DNA of 64,000 nt, from contig NZ_CP118574.1 in the NCBI RefSeq assembly GCF_028898845.1, positions 4,313,001 to 4,377,000 of the forward strand, in the 5' to 3' direction. The stretch comes from Streptomyces sp. WZ-12 (GTDB lineage Bacteria > Actinomycetota > Actinomycetes > Streptomycetales > Streptomycetaceae). Of this stretch, positions 10,251-18,431 are shown piece after piece. Positions within the stretch are counted from its first letter, which is position 1. Each line of letters begins with the position of its first letter. The position numbers and the translations under genes were made by a program. The notes under the pieces were generated by a model. That model was not told the DNA's origin and made no database searches. It was given only the letters and a program-made list of their open reading frames with translations.

Positions 10251-11531
10251 TCAGCCCTCGTTGTCCTGGTCTTTGTCCACAAGGGGTGTCTCCGGGGCTC
10301 CCCAGATCGCTGTGCCGATCTTCTTGGCCACCTCCTTGAGCAAGTGATCAGGCACGTGGAGGTACCGCGCTCGCATCCTCGCGGCGCCGCCCGGCTCCCA
10401 CCCCATGATCTGGTCGATGACCCGATCCGGGACGCCCAGCAACATCAGCACCGTTCCGGCGGTGTGACGGGCGTCATGAAGCCGACCGTCGCGGACCTGA
10501 GCGTCTTCAAGTAGCCGCTTCCAATCGTGGTAGTCCGTGTTCGGGCTTAGCGGCCCTCCCAACGGCTTCGTGAACACGTACTCCGACTCGACCCACAGAT
10601 TCCCGGCGGCCTCGCGTTCGCGAGCCTGCGTCTCCTCGTGTGATCGCAGCATCACGACCAGCGGGCCGGGCAGAGGCACCGCGCGGCGGCCGGCGCGCGA
10701 CTTAGTGTTCTTGGTCTCGCGACGTACCTGTACGCGGTCGGGGCAGTACCCGGCCTTCCGGCCGCAGGGCACCACCTCCGGGCATCCGTGCTCATATTTC
10801 GGCCGTAGGCGATTCCGGCGCAGCTTCAGGTACTCGTTGTCCAGGTCGACGTCAGACCACCGCAGTCCGAGCGTCTCGCCCTGTCGCAGCCCGAGCGCGA
10901 GCGCGAGCATCCATCGGGCGCTGTTCCGCCGCTTGTTGACCTCAAGCAGCAGGCTCTGCACCTCATCGACCGAGTACGGTTCTACCTCGGTCTCGTCTTC
11001 CTCGACTCGCGGGGGCTTAGCTAGCGCGGCGGCGTTCTTCGCCGCGTGACCACGCCGTACCGCCTCGCCGAGTGCGGTTCGGACCGTTCGGTGCGCCTGA
11101 TGAGCGGTGCCAGCCTTGCTCCCACCGCCCTGCATTCGCCGGTAGAGGCTTTCCAGGTGTTCCGGCTCCAGACGGTCGATGCGGTGCTTGCCCACACCAG
11201 GAACGAGGTGCACTCGAACCGCGACCTCGTAGCCGTCGTAGGTGTTCTCGCTGACGACCGGCTTGGCAATGTTCTCGACCCAGTGTTGGAGCCACTTCTC
11301 AACGGTCCAAGGCTTTCCGGGCTGTTGAGCCGATCCTTCGTCGCGCTGCTTTTCCAGCCGCCGGACCTCGTCGACCAGATCTTTGCGGGTCGGGCGGGTC
11401 AGGTGACGGCGGTAGGGCGTCCCGTCATCCTTGTAACCCATCGGCACACGACCGTGCCAACGACCATCCTTGCCAAGGTAGATGGCGGATTCACCGTTGG
11501 CGCGACGGGTGCGCTTCTTTTCCTCTGCCAC
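10251..11531 (-). CDS. int: tyrosine site-specific integrase of the AICE
   Basis: 426 residues from a GTG. Recombines attP with the tRNA-Ser attB. An AP2-like arm-binding N-terminus (GRWHGRVPMGYKDDGTPYRR) and SAM-like core-binding domain precede the catalytic domain. Catalytic residues are visible: Arg in GLRQGETLGLRW, HDARH near residue 365, His in MGWEPGG and Tyr in ARYLHVPDHL. The stop lies two bases outside the att repeat, the usual arrangement, and the last codons (VDKDQDNEG) overlap a repeat shared with the other attachment arm. A leader hairpin with the shared AICE loop lies between the excisionase gene and this start. Confidence 0.96.
   Translation of the reverse strand: MAEEKKRTRRANGESAIYLGKDGRWHGRVPMGYKDDGTPYRRHLTRPTRKDLVDEVRRLEKQRDEGSAQQPGKPWTVEKWLQHWVENIAKPVVSENTYDGYEVAVRVHLVPGVGKHRIDRLEPEHLESLYRRMQGGGSKAGTAHQAHRTVRTALGEAVRRGHAAKNAAALAKPPRVEEDETEVEPYSVDEVQSLLLEVNKRRNSARWMLALALGLRQGETLGLRWSDVDLDNEYLKLRRNRLRPKYEHGCPEVVPCGRKAGYCPDRVQVRRETKNTKSRAGRRAVPLPGPLVVMLRSHEETQAREREAAGNLWVESEYVFTKPLGGPLSPNTDYHDWKRLLEDAQVRDGRLHDARHTAGTVLMLLGVPDRVIDQIMGWEPGGAARMRARYLHVPDHLLKEVAKKIGTAIWGAPETPLVDKDQDNEG
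10259..10279. repeat. candidate integrase arm-type site, left copy
   Basis: Contains GTTGTCCTGGTC and TTTGTCC, overlapping the last codons of int. It matches 28853-28873 at 20 of 21 bases. Position just outside the att core on both sides fits arm-type integrase binding sites. Confidence 0.5.
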
Positions 11532-11565
11532 AGGCAGACTCCTTATTCAGGTGTCGGGTTGGAGA

Positions 11566-11609
11566 CCGGGGCGGCGGGCTGTCCTTGTCCGGGAGTGCCG
11601 CCGCCCCGG
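11566..11609 (-). promoter_or_regulatory. shared-loop leader hairpin upstream of int
   Basis: A 12-bp stem (CCGGGGCGGCGG with its complement on the plus strand) encloses a 20-base loop containing CTGTCCTTGTCCGGGAG. In the transcript it is followed by ACCCGAC and then AAGGAG before the int GTG. One of four such elements in this AICE with the same loop and different stems. Confidence 0.75.
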
Positions 11610-11615
11610 GCGTCG

Positions 11616-11831
11616 TCAAGCGGCTCGTTTGGCCGAGCGTCGGCGGGCAAGGTACGCGGCCGGCGCATCGGCCGGGACGCGACGGAGACGACCGATGTCG
11701 ATGGACTCCAGCTCTCCGGAGCGAATGAGCGCGTAGCACGTGGTGCGGCCGATGCGGAGTCGGCGGGCGGCCTCTTCGACAGTGAGTAGGACGAGGGTGG
11801 AATCAACAGCGGCGATGTCGACCATGTCCAT
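11616..11831 (-). CDS. MerR/AlpA-type excisionase-like DNA-binding protein
   Basis: 71 residues: LLTVEEAARRLRIGRTTCYALIRSGELESIDIGRLRRVP is the classic winged helix-turn-helix of Xis/helix_turn_helix_17 proteins. Preceded by AAGGGGA. Located directly upstream of int and transcribed with it, the standard xis-int pair of AICEs. Expected to steer Int toward excision. A second in-frame ATG two codons later is possible. Confidence 0.88.
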   Translation of the reverse strand: MDMVDIAAVDSTLVLLTVEEAARRLRIGRTTCYALIRSGELESIDIGRLRRVPADAPAAYLARRRSAKRAA

Positions 11832-11878
11832 GTAGAGATCCCCTTCGATCAGGGCGAGCTGTCCGAGGTGCGGATTTC

Positions 11879-12084
11879 TGCGTCATTGCGTCATCAGCGT
11901 CACTTGAGCTTCTGACCTGCTGTTTTGCGTGACGCAGCGGTTTGGGGGTGCGTCATCGCAGCGTCATGGGCTGCGTCATCGAATGACGCAGATGACGCAG
12001 GATGACGCAGGGACCGTCGTCTGCGTCATGGCTGTAGCCGCAGGTCAGGGGCCGTTTTTCGGCCCGCATGACGCAGATGACGCA
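11879..12084. repeat. iteron-like array of TGACGCA, candidate replication origin or operator
   Basis: Eleven exact copies of TGACGCA in either orientation within about 205 bases: starts at 11879, 11887, 11930, 11949, 11972, 11984, 11993, 12003, 12022, 12069 and 12078. Several are spaced 8-10 bases, about one helical turn. It lies between the excisionase gene and the replication ATPase gene, where an origin or master operator is expected. Confidence 0.75.
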
Positions 12085-12199
12085 GCGTCTTCCCTCTTAG
12101 GACAAAAGAGGGGGTGCCTGTTGTAGTTCGGTGCGCCTCACAGCGTGAAGAAGGAGCCGCTGCGCGGCACGACCATCAGGCGGCGGCGAGCCGCCGAAC

Positions 12200-12239
12200 A
12201 GCAAGAGGAGCACGCCTGGCCGGTGGTGCTCCTCTTGCT
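12200..12239. terminator. hairpin at the end of the replication gene operon
   Basis: Perfect 14-bp inverted repeat AGCAAGAGGAGCAC with a 12-base spacer, 26 bases past the stop of the replication ATPase gene. No T-run follows in either direction, so it acts as a GC-rich terminator or a processing structure. Confidence 0.6.
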
Positions 12240-12264
12240 TGTCCAGACGATGGCGTGGTCGCGG

Positions 12265-13740
12265 TCAGAGCATCGGCCTCTGCTCATGCGGGGGCGAGGT
12301 GGGCCGGCGGGCCATTTCGAGGTAGCGGCCTTCGCTGGTGCGGCCCGTGTCGATGAGCAGACCGCGAGCCGCAAGGGTCGGCTGGAGACGCTTGAGGCGG
12401 TCGGAGAGGACTTTGCCCGTGGTCGGCCAGCCCTTAGGCAGGGGGCGCAGTTCGTCGCCGCTGTAGAGGCGGTTGAGGAGGTGCAGCCACTCGGTGGAGG
12501 TCATGCGCTGCTCTGCGCCCGCTTCGATGCTGTCAGCGTGCTTCAGCACCGTCTGCGCAAGGAGATCGCCCTCGATGACGTCGTCGTTGAGGTCATCCAG
12601 GCTGGCCCGGTAGGCGCTCAGCGCTCCCAGGCCGGTTGCCGCGTCGAGCTGCGCGCACAGGTGCGCGAAGTCGGCCATCCGCAGGTCGGTGGGGGTCTCC
12701 GCCTCAGCGGCGCGGACCTGGACCGTGAGGTCCAGGAGAGACCCGAGCACGACCGGCAGCACCTCCGCGTAGTCCGCCCACAGTTCCGCCTCGGTCCGCC
12801 GGACGGGCGGGCGTTCCAGCCGCAGCGGCAGGAGCCGTTCGGCGAGGTCGGGCCGGATGACGCCCACGTCGATGCCGGTCAGGAGCAGGGGGCGGCGGTA
12901 GCCGACGCGGAACACGTCTCCGTCGGTGAACAGGGCGCGCTTGACGTTCTCGGCGCCGGTGACGATGCAGCACATGGCGTCGGACAGGTCCGGGGTCATG
13001 TGGGAGAGGTTGTCCAGGGCAGTGATCCATCCGGCGGCCACCGCCGCGAGGAGGTTCTCCTCGTCCTTCGGAGCGCGGCGCAGGTCTCCGCTCATGCCCT
13101 CGATGATCCTGATGAGCATGCGGCCCCCGGAGGACTTGCCCGCGCCCTGCGGCCCGGTGAGGAACGGGGCGGGGACGGGCACGGACGGCCCAAGGCAGCC
13201 GATCAGCCAGGCGATGGCCAAGCACTCGGTCTCGGCGTTGGCGAAGTTGCACAGCCTCATGAGGAGGTCGATGCCCTTGCCGTCGGTGTCCTTGGCCGGC
13301 AGGGGGAGTTCGCCGGTGAGCTGGGTGCGCCGCCAGCAGACCTCGCGCGGGTCGGGGATGGCGATGTCCCAGCCGGTGGGGTGGATGCGGACCGACTGCC
13401 CGTCATCGCGGCCCAGGTCCAGCCACGTCGCTCCGTCGAACCCGGGGGCGACGCGGATGTGGACGGGCTGCACGTCCTCGGTCAGCGCGAGCGCCTCGAT
13501 CAAGTCCAACGCCTCCTTCAGGGCGGTCCCGTTGAACACGCCGCACCCGTCCTTGAACAGGCCGACCATGAGTTCCTGACGGTGGCTGCCCGTCGTGCCC
13601 TGGGAGCGGATCGGACGGGCCACAGGATGGCCGTTCTTCTGCGCGTACACGGTTCCGTCGGCGGTCCGGAAGTACCGGAAGTGCGCTTGCGCGTAGTCGG
13701 TGATGATCTCGCGGGCCGGAGTCTTCTCTTCCTCGGACAT
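12265..13740 (-). CDS. AICE replication ATPase (phage/plasmid primase-helicase type)
   Basis: 491 residues. The central ATPase core has Walker A GPQGAGKSS, a Walker B-like region around WITALDNLSHM and an arginine-containing RRPLLLTGIDVG, similar to the helicase half of D5/primase-helicase proteins. It is preceded by the Prim-Pol gene with only six bases between stop and start, so the two likely form a split primase-helicase. I chose the ATG at 13740 (GAGG four bases upstream); a GTG one codon earlier is possible. Together they would start plasmid-like replication of the excised circle. Confidence 0.8.
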   Translation of the reverse strand: MSEEEKTPAREIITDYAQAHFRYFRTADGTVYAQKNGHPVARPIRSQGTTGSHRQELMVGLFKDGCGVFNGTALKEALDLIEALALTEDVQPVHIRVAPGFDGATWLDLGRDDGQSVRIHPTGWDIAIPDPREVCWRRTQLTGELPLPAKDTDGKGIDLLMRLCNFANAETECLAIAWLIGCLGPSVPVPAPFLTGPQGAGKSSGGRMLIRIIEGMSGDLRRAPKDEENLLAAVAAGWITALDNLSHMTPDLSDAMCCIVTGAENVKRALFTDGDVFRVGYRRPLLLTGIDVGVIRPDLAERLLPLRLERPPVRRTEAELWADYAEVLPVVLGSLLDLTVQVRAAEAETPTDLRMADFAHLCAQLDAATGLGALSAYRASLDDLNDDVIEGDLLAQTVLKHADSIEAGAEQRMTSTEWLHLLNRLYSGDELRPLPKGWPTTGKVLSDRLKRLQPTLAARGLLIDTGRTSEGRYLEMARRPTSPPHEQRPML

Positions 13741-13746
13741 CACACC

Positions 13747-14634
13747 TCACAGCCCCAGCGCGGCGCGGGCGTTGGTCCACGCGTCGGTGCAGTGCCGGGG
13801 CGACTCACCCTTGGCGTGCGCGGCGGCGAACAGACGCGCGATGTGCGCGTCGGTGAGGCAGCCGCACCGGCCATGGGCGGACAGGACAGCGAGGAACGTC
13901 CGGTAGACGGTGGTGTGGACCGCGCTGGGGGCGTCGGTGATGCGCTGCTCGGCCATGGCGATGCCACGGTCCAGGTAGGCGGGGCTGCGGTGACGGCACT
14001 CACCGCCCCCGGCGAGCGCGGGCACGGTGACGACAGACTGTGCAGGCAGGACAGCGGAGGGCTTCTTCATGACGAGCGCGCGCACGGCGCCGGGCAGATC
14101 GGTCATGGTGCCGGTTCCGGGACCCAGCCACCGCGCGTAGGACATGAGCGACTTGATGTCGACGTCGGGCCGCACCGCGTTCGCGGACTGCATCGCACCC
14201 CGGTAGATCCAGTGCTCGCCCCGCGTCGTCTGCACCGTGCGGGTGGCGGGCAGGGCCTCACGGGCCCATGCGACGGCTGCCGCGTCGTCCAGGTCGACCA
14301 CCGTCAGCCCCGCCCCACCGGGGTGGTAGGCGACGGCCGCCGCCTCACGCCACGCGGACGCCCATGCCGGCGAGGTGAGGACGCGGGGGTCGGTGGTGGC
14401 GGCGGCCCAGGCATGGCACGGCCGGGGGCACTGGCAGGGGCCGGCGGCTTTCATGTGCGGCCGGTCCCCGCACGCGCTCTTCGTGCAGGCTCGGCAGTTG
14501 CCGAACGGTAGCTTGCCTTCCCGCAGGGGAAGCGCCGGCACGCCGGCCGCCGCGAGGTCCAACGCGGTCCACAGGTGGCCCTCTACCGGATGATCTCCAG
14601 TGCGGGGGCCTCGGGCCTTGCAGTCAGATGTCAT
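13747..14634 (-). CDS. bifunctional primase/polymerase (Prim-Pol domain) protein
   Basis: 295 residues from the ATG at 14634, with AGGAGACC upstream. The N-terminal half matches Prim-Pol proteins: LDLAAAGVPALPLREGKLPFGNC, a cysteine cluster (CRACTKSACG), GAGLTVVDLDD (metal-binding Asp pair) and the later RGEHWIYRG block. The C-terminal part ends with a small helical domain (TDAHIARLFAAAHAKG). Expected role is priming replication of the excised AICE with the neighbouring ATPase. A shared-loop hairpin occupies its leader. Confidence 0.85.
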   Translation of the reverse strand: MTSDCKARGPRTGDHPVEGHLWTALDLAAAGVPALPLREGKLPFGNCRACTKSACGDRPHMKAAGPCQCPRPCHAWAAATTDPRVLTSPAWASAWREAAAVAYHPGGAGLTVVDLDDAAAVAWAREALPATRTVQTTRGEHWIYRGAMQSANAVRPDVDIKSLMSYARWLGPGTGTMTDLPGAVRALVMKKPSAVLPAQSVVTVPALAGGGECRHRSPAYLDRGIAMAEQRITDAPSAVHTTVYRTFLAVLSAHGRCGCLTDAHIARLFAAAHAKGESPRHCTDAWTNARAALGL

Positions 14635-14673
14635 GCTGTAGGTCTCCTGTTCTGCTACGTCGGGATACGGAGA

Positions 14674-14717
14674 CCGAGGGCGGCGGGCTGTCCTTGTCCG
14701 GGAGCCGCCGCCCTCGG
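14674..14717 (-). promoter_or_regulatory. shared-loop leader hairpin upstream of the Prim-Pol gene
   Basis: 13-bp stem CCGAGGGCGGCGG around an 18-base loop containing CTGTCCTTGTCCGGGAG. The RNA continues with ATCCCGACGTA and an AGGAG ribosome site. The stem sequence differs from the other copies but still pairs perfectly. Confidence 0.75.
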
Positions 14718-14722
14718 CATAG

Positions 14723-14992
14723 CTAGAAGGGCGGTTCGTCGCTGTAGCCGCCGGGCGGGGTCCGCCGCAGCGCGCGGGGCAGGCGCGGCAGCGGCAGCAA
14801 GACCCACCGCCGGTTCTCGTTCCAGCAGGTGCAGGGCTCCCACTCAGTGCCGGCGTACTCGCCGTTGTGGTCGCCATAGTCGTGAGCGGTGCCACCGTCG
14901 CCCTGGCAGTCGGGGCAGTCGGGGCGGGGCGTGTCGGTCAGGGCCAGCGCCCGCCGGGTCCAGCCGACGACCTTGAAACGGAGTCGGAGCAT
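14723..14992 (-). CDS. small zinc-ribbon-like AICE protein
   Basis: 89 residues from the ATG at 14992. Cysteines are arranged as CPDCQGDGG, then CTC about 27 residues on, like a short zinc ribbon; the rest is basic with an aromatic/proline tail (GGYSDEPPF). The frame is also open far upstream but good codon use begins at this ATG. Lies between the small membrane protein gene and the Prim-Pol gene on the same strand. Function unknown; typical plasmid small protein. Confidence 0.65.
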   Translation of the reverse strand: MLRLRFKVVGWTRRALALTDTPRPDCPDCQGDGGTAHDYGDHNGEYAGTEWEPCTCWNENRRWVLLPLPRLPRALRRTPPGGYSDEPPF

Positions 14993-15009
14993 GGGTGATT
15001 GGTCTCCTG

Positions 15010-15474
15010 TCAGCCGTTGAAGTGGTTGCGCTTGAAGACGGCCTTGCGGATGTGGAACGTGGTCCCGCTCTTGGCGTCGTTGGGCTTGAAGATCTGGACC
15101 GCGACGAACCCGCCGAAGCAGACGGCGGCGAAGGTGATGAGCTGTGTGATCAGCGTGGTCAGCGCCGCGATGAACGTGGTCAGCAGGAACAGCCCGCCGC
15201 ACACCGCGCCGAACCCGATGCCCCCGAGAGCGATGTTCACCGCCGCGCGGGAGACCGGCGGCTTGGCCACGGCCTGTTCGGGCTTGGTGGGTTCGAGGGC
15301 GTAGCCGGTGACGACGCGGCCGTCGGGCAGCGCGATGCTCGCCACGGCCGGGAAGGCGTCCGGCTGGATGGGGACGAGCGGTGCCGGCGTCATGGCGACG
15401 GGGGTGATGGGGGTGGGCTGGTGGACTTCCACGGCCCACTCGGCAGGCGGGCGGCGGGCGTGCTCGGGGTACAT
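15010..15474 (-). CDS. small AICE membrane protein
   Basis: 154 residues. The N-terminal ~75 residues are Pro-rich and hydrophilic; two adjacent membrane segments follow (VNIALGGIGFGAVCGGLFLLTTFI and TLITQLITFAAVCFGGFVAV, both shortened from the full helix), then a basic tail (KPNDAKSGTTFHIRKAVFKRNHF). Such two-helix proteins with a Pro-rich head sit between tra and rep genes in many Streptomyces integrative elements. Possibly part of the transfer apparatus; no function is established here. Confidence 0.7.
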   Translation of the reverse strand: MYPEHARRPPAEWAVEVHQPTPITPVAMTPAPLVPIQPDAFPAVASIALPDGRVVTGYALEPTKPEQAVAKPPVSRAAVNIALGGIGFGAVCGGLFLLTTFIAALTTLITQLITFAAVCFGGFVAVQIFKPNDAKSGTTFHIRKAVFKRNHFNG

Positions 15475-15552
15475 GCGGAATCCCTTCCGGCGCAGGGCCA
15501 GGGAGGCAGCGGCGCCCCCTGCCGGGGGCGCTGTGGAGGGGGTTTCGGGCGT

Positions 15553-15679
15553 CCTGACCTGCGCGCCTCCCTGACTCCCTGAACGATCATTTGCGCAGGT
15601 CAGGTCCAGGGAGGTGGGTCAGGGAGGCGGTCAGGGAGTTCTCCCTGCCTCCCTGACCCGTCGGCGGTGCGCTCCCTGT
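15553..15679. repeat. candidate clt transfer locus: 8-bp CTCCCTGA repeats at the tra gene end
   Basis: Five exact copies of CTCCCTGA or its complement TCAGGGAG: starts at 15567, 15575 (tandem), 15619, 15631 and 15649; one-mismatch copies at 15606, 15641 and 15672. A perfect 12-bp inverted repeat CCTGACCTGCGC (15553-15564, complement 15593-15604) encloses the first tandem pair. TraB translocases of Streptomyces plasmids bind 8-bp repeats in clt, commonly near tra. Confidence 0.7.
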
Positions 15680-17802
15680 CATCCAGCGGTGGAAGCGGAA
15701 CCGTCTCCGTCGCGGTTGGCGAGGGCGCGGGCGATGCGGTCGCGGGCGACGACCATGACGCCGTCGGACTTGTACGGCTCCGCGTCGGCGGCGTCCAGGA
15801 CGCGCTTGAGGTCGATGAACGACCAGCCGCCGTAGGCGTTCGTGTTCCGCGTGGCGAGCCGCGCCAGCACGTCCTTTGTCCGCACGCGGGGCGCGTCGCC
15901 GACCACGGCGGCAATGTCGGCGAGCGCGTCGTGCTCTTCTTCTCGCGCGATGGCGTGCAGGGTGGTGACGCCATCGCGCAGGGCCTTGGCCCGGTTGGTG
16001 AGGTTCTCGGCGCCGTCGTCGTCGATGTAGTGCGTGCGCACTGTGATGGAGGACTGTCCGGCCGGGATGGTGATGCCGTCGGAGGCGACGACCAGGGTTC
16101 CCCGGTCCAGCCCCGGACGCAGCAGGTTCGGTGCCGCGCCTCCGTCAACGGCCTTGTCCCCCAGGGCCATGCGGGCTTGCGACTCGGTGCCCAGGGCGAG
16201 GGAGGCGCGGGTGTGGGCGCCCTCGCGGACGAGCTTGGGCAGGTTCTCGTTGGTCGGGTCCTGGGTGCCCTGCCACATCAGGACGTTCACGGCTCGCCCC
16301 TGGTTGTGGATCTTCCGGACGGCCATGAAGTACCGGGAGTTGGCCTTCGACCCGCCGTACGGGCGCTTTTCGGCGTCCTTGGCCGGGCACATGAACGCCA
16401 CCTGCGCTTCGTCGACCAGCACGATCAGCGGCGGGAACACGGTGCCGGGCGGCGCCTGGATGCGGCGGTTCATCTCGTCCACCGCGCCCTCGACCATCTC
16501 GGTCACCTGGATCACGTGCTCATCCGTCGGCCCCTGAATCAGGGTCGTGGCGAGCCCGTCGAACATGTTCCAGTCGCCCACGCCCTTGAGGTCACCCATG
16601 AGGAACTGCACCGACCGGTCCAGCGCCAGCCACAGGGCCAGGGAGCGCAAGGCGACGGTCTTGCCCTGGTTGGACAGGCCCGTGATGAGCAGGTGGCGCT
16701 GATACAGGCTCAGCGCGGCCGCGTCCCCGCGCAGATCCTGACCCCAGGGGGCGCGACCCTTGGCGTAGTCGGCGGTCAGCGTGTCGTCGGTGACCAGCGG
16801 AGAGGGGCCGATCGGTTCATCGAGCGCACCGGAGTCGGCGACCCAGAGCCGGACCGTGCGGGCTGCGGTCGGGATGGTGATGAACACTTCGTGCTCGTGC
16901 CGGCTCAGGTTCTCCGCGAGCTTGCGGCGGCGCTGTTGCACCTCGTTCGTCGACACTCCGGAGGGCAGGGTGACGTCGACTTCGACGCCGCACCCGGCGA
17001 TGGTGATCGGGCCGAGCATCGAGGCGCCGGAGTCGCCCATCTCCTTGATGGCGTTGCGTAGCGCGGGCACCCCGAGGTCCCGCAGGGCCTTGACCACGAT
17101 CGACGGGGTGATCGGCTCACCCTCGTTGGAGCGGACGTTGGCGGGCAGCGCCCACTGCGGTGCGGCCTGTTGATGCTGGCCCACCGCCCATAGCCCCAGC
17201 AGGGCGAACAGCGGCCCGAGGGTGATCACGTAGGGCCACACCACCTGGACGATGGTGATCATCAAGGCGATGAAGTCGATCACCGCCTTGATGGGGGTGA
17301 TGACGTCGGTGACGTCCTTGTTGGCGATCGCGAGGACGATCCCGAGGGCGACCAGGCCACCGACGCCCATGCAGGTGCCGACCAGGACGCTCTTGGCAGC
17401 GTCGACCGGGGAGTGAAGAAGGTCCATGCGGCGGCGGTGACGGGCCTCGCGGAAGCGCTGCCCGCGCTCCTCCCACTCGGCCGCCGCCTCGATGTTCCCC
17501 GCGGCTTCAGCCGTGCGCATGTAGCGCTCGTAGCGGGCGGCAGTGCGACCGTCCCACGCCCGGCGCGCCACGATGCGCGTGCCACCGGCGACGTACAGGG
17601 AGTGCCGGGCCACCCCACGGGCGGCCGTGCGCGTCTTCTCGTGCGTGACGGCGGTCTTGAGGGCACGGCCGGAGCGGACCCACAGCGGGACCGGGGGTGC
17701 GGCGGGCTGGTCGAGGACCACGGTCAGCGTGGTCACGGGGGCCGGTTCGCGGTCGGGGTCGGGGGTGGGGTCTTTGTGCAGGCGAACGACGTTGCTGCTC
17801 AC
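15679..17802 (-). CDS. TraB/TraSA-type FtsK-like DNA translocase
   Basis: 707 residues from the GTG at 17802, preceded by AGGAGATC. Moves double-stranded DNA between mycelia during conjugation. N-terminal cytosolic part, membrane segments around residues 170-235 (GTCMGVGGLVALGIVLAI, VIDFIALMITIVQVVWPYVI, LGPLFALLGLWAV), then the FtsK/SpoIIIE motor: Walker A GLSNQGKTVAL near residue 395 and Walker B LIVLVDEAQVAF. The C-terminal ~70 residues (VLARLATRNTNAYGGWSFIDLKRVLDA) form a winged helix of the kind that reads 8-bp clt repeats. Repeats of that kind lie immediately past its stop. Confidence 0.93.
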   Translation of the reverse strand: MSSNVVRLHKDPTPDPDREPAPVTTLTVVLDQPAAPPVPLWVRSGRALKTAVTHEKTRTAARGVARHSLYVAGGTRIVARRAWDGRTAARYERYMRTAEAAGNIEAAAEWEERGQRFREARHRRRMDLLHSPVDAAKSVLVGTCMGVGGLVALGIVLAIANKDVTDVITPIKAVIDFIALMITIVQVVWPYVITLGPLFALLGLWAVGQHQQAAPQWALPANVRSNEGEPITPSIVVKALRDLGVPALRNAIKEMGDSGASMLGPITIAGCGVEVDVTLPSGVSTNEVQQRRRKLAENLSRHEHEVFITIPTAARTVRLWVADSGALDEPIGPSPLVTDDTLTADYAKGRAPWGQDLRGDAAALSLYQRHLLITGLSNQGKTVALRSLALWLALDRSVQFLMGDLKGVGDWNMFDGLATTLIQGPTDEHVIQVTEMVEGAVDEMNRRIQAPPGTVFPPLIVLVDEAQVAFMCPAKDAEKRPYGGSKANSRYFMAVRKIHNQGRAVNVLMWQGTQDPTNENLPKLVREGAHTRASLALGTESQARMALGDKAVDGGAAPNLLRPGLDRGTLVVASDGITIPAGQSSITVRTHYIDDDGAENLTNRAKALRDGVTTLHAIAREEEHDALADIAAVVGDAPRVRTKDVLARLATRNTNAYGGWSFIDLKRVLDAADAEPYKSDGVMVVARDRIARALANRDGDGSASTAG

Positions 17803-17852
17803 GACAGGATCTCCTGAACTGCCCTGATCAGGGCGGGAGGTGTGCGGGAGCG

Positions 17853-17889
17853 GCGCGGGGCTCAACCCATCACGTGGGGAGCCCCGCGC
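17853..17889 (-). terminator. hairpin upstream of the translocase gene
   Basis: Perfect 11-bp inverted repeat GCGCGGGGCTC with a 15-base loop between the small gene at 17911 and tra. It is placed to stop or attenuate readthrough into tra. Its loop differs from the shared AICE leader loop. Confidence 0.6.
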
Positions 17890-17910
17890 CGCAGGAAGGC
17901 AGCGCGGGGG

Positions 17911-18111
17911 CTAGCGCTGGCCGCTGACCTTGCGCAGCTCGTGCGTGTGGCACAGCAAGGGACCGATCAGCAGGCCAGCGCCGTGGACGGTCCAGCGGCC
18001 GTCGGTGAGCGGACCCGGCGGGACTTCATCGATGACCCGGCCGCGTCGGCCCACGGCGCGGGGGTCGTCCTCACAGGCGACGATGTGCACGATGTCTCCG
18101 GCCTGGAACAT
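17911..18111 (-). CDS. small AICE protein, SH3-barrel-like, unknown function
   Basis: 66 residues from ATG 18111. The pattern FQAGDIVHIVACEDDPRAVGRRGRVIDEVPPG looks like a small beta-barrel of the KOW/SH3 kind. The start lies just past the stop of the previous gene; a GTG at 18117 would give a GTGA overlap. Part of a tight run of small genes from 19931 down to here. Function unknown. Confidence 0.6.
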   Translation of the reverse strand: MFQAGDIVHIVACEDDPRAVGRRGRVIDEVPPGPLTDGRWTVHGAGLLIGPLLCHTHELRKVSGQR

Positions 18112-18113
18112 GC

Positions 18114-18431
18114 TCACCACCACCCCGAGGACTTCTTCGCCGCGCGGTCAGCGGCGGCCTCGTTGACCACGCGCTGCCGCTCGGTGTTCAAGGCGGCGAG
18201 TTCGCTGACGAGCCGGGTCTCGGCACTCGTCCAAGCGGTGTCCAGCTTGCGTTCAGCGCGGCCGGAGCCGTTGCCCCGGTGCGTGCTGTAGGAGCCGGAG
18301 GCAAGGGCGCCCAGCACGGCACGGCGCTCACGCCCCTCCAGCGGCCACAACTCGCGGTTGCGGACGGCTTCGAGCTTGCGGGTGATCTGCTGTATCGCCT
18401 TGTCCAGGCGACGGGTGTCGGGCTTGCCCAT
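18114..18431 (-). CDS. small helical AICE protein, unknown function
   Basis: 105 residues, basic and almost entirely helical with coiled-coil character (LDKAIQQITRKLEAVRNREL and ETRLVSELAALNTERQRVV). Its ATG overlaps the previous stop by one base (TGATG). No recognised domain. It lies in the spd/tra region, where small plasmid-spread genes cluster. Confidence 0.65.
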   Translation of the reverse strand: MGKPDTRRLDKAIQQITRKLEAVRNRELWPLEGRERRAVLGALASGSYSTHRGNGSGRAERKLDTAWTSAETRLVSELAALNTERQRVVNEAAADRAAKKSSGWW

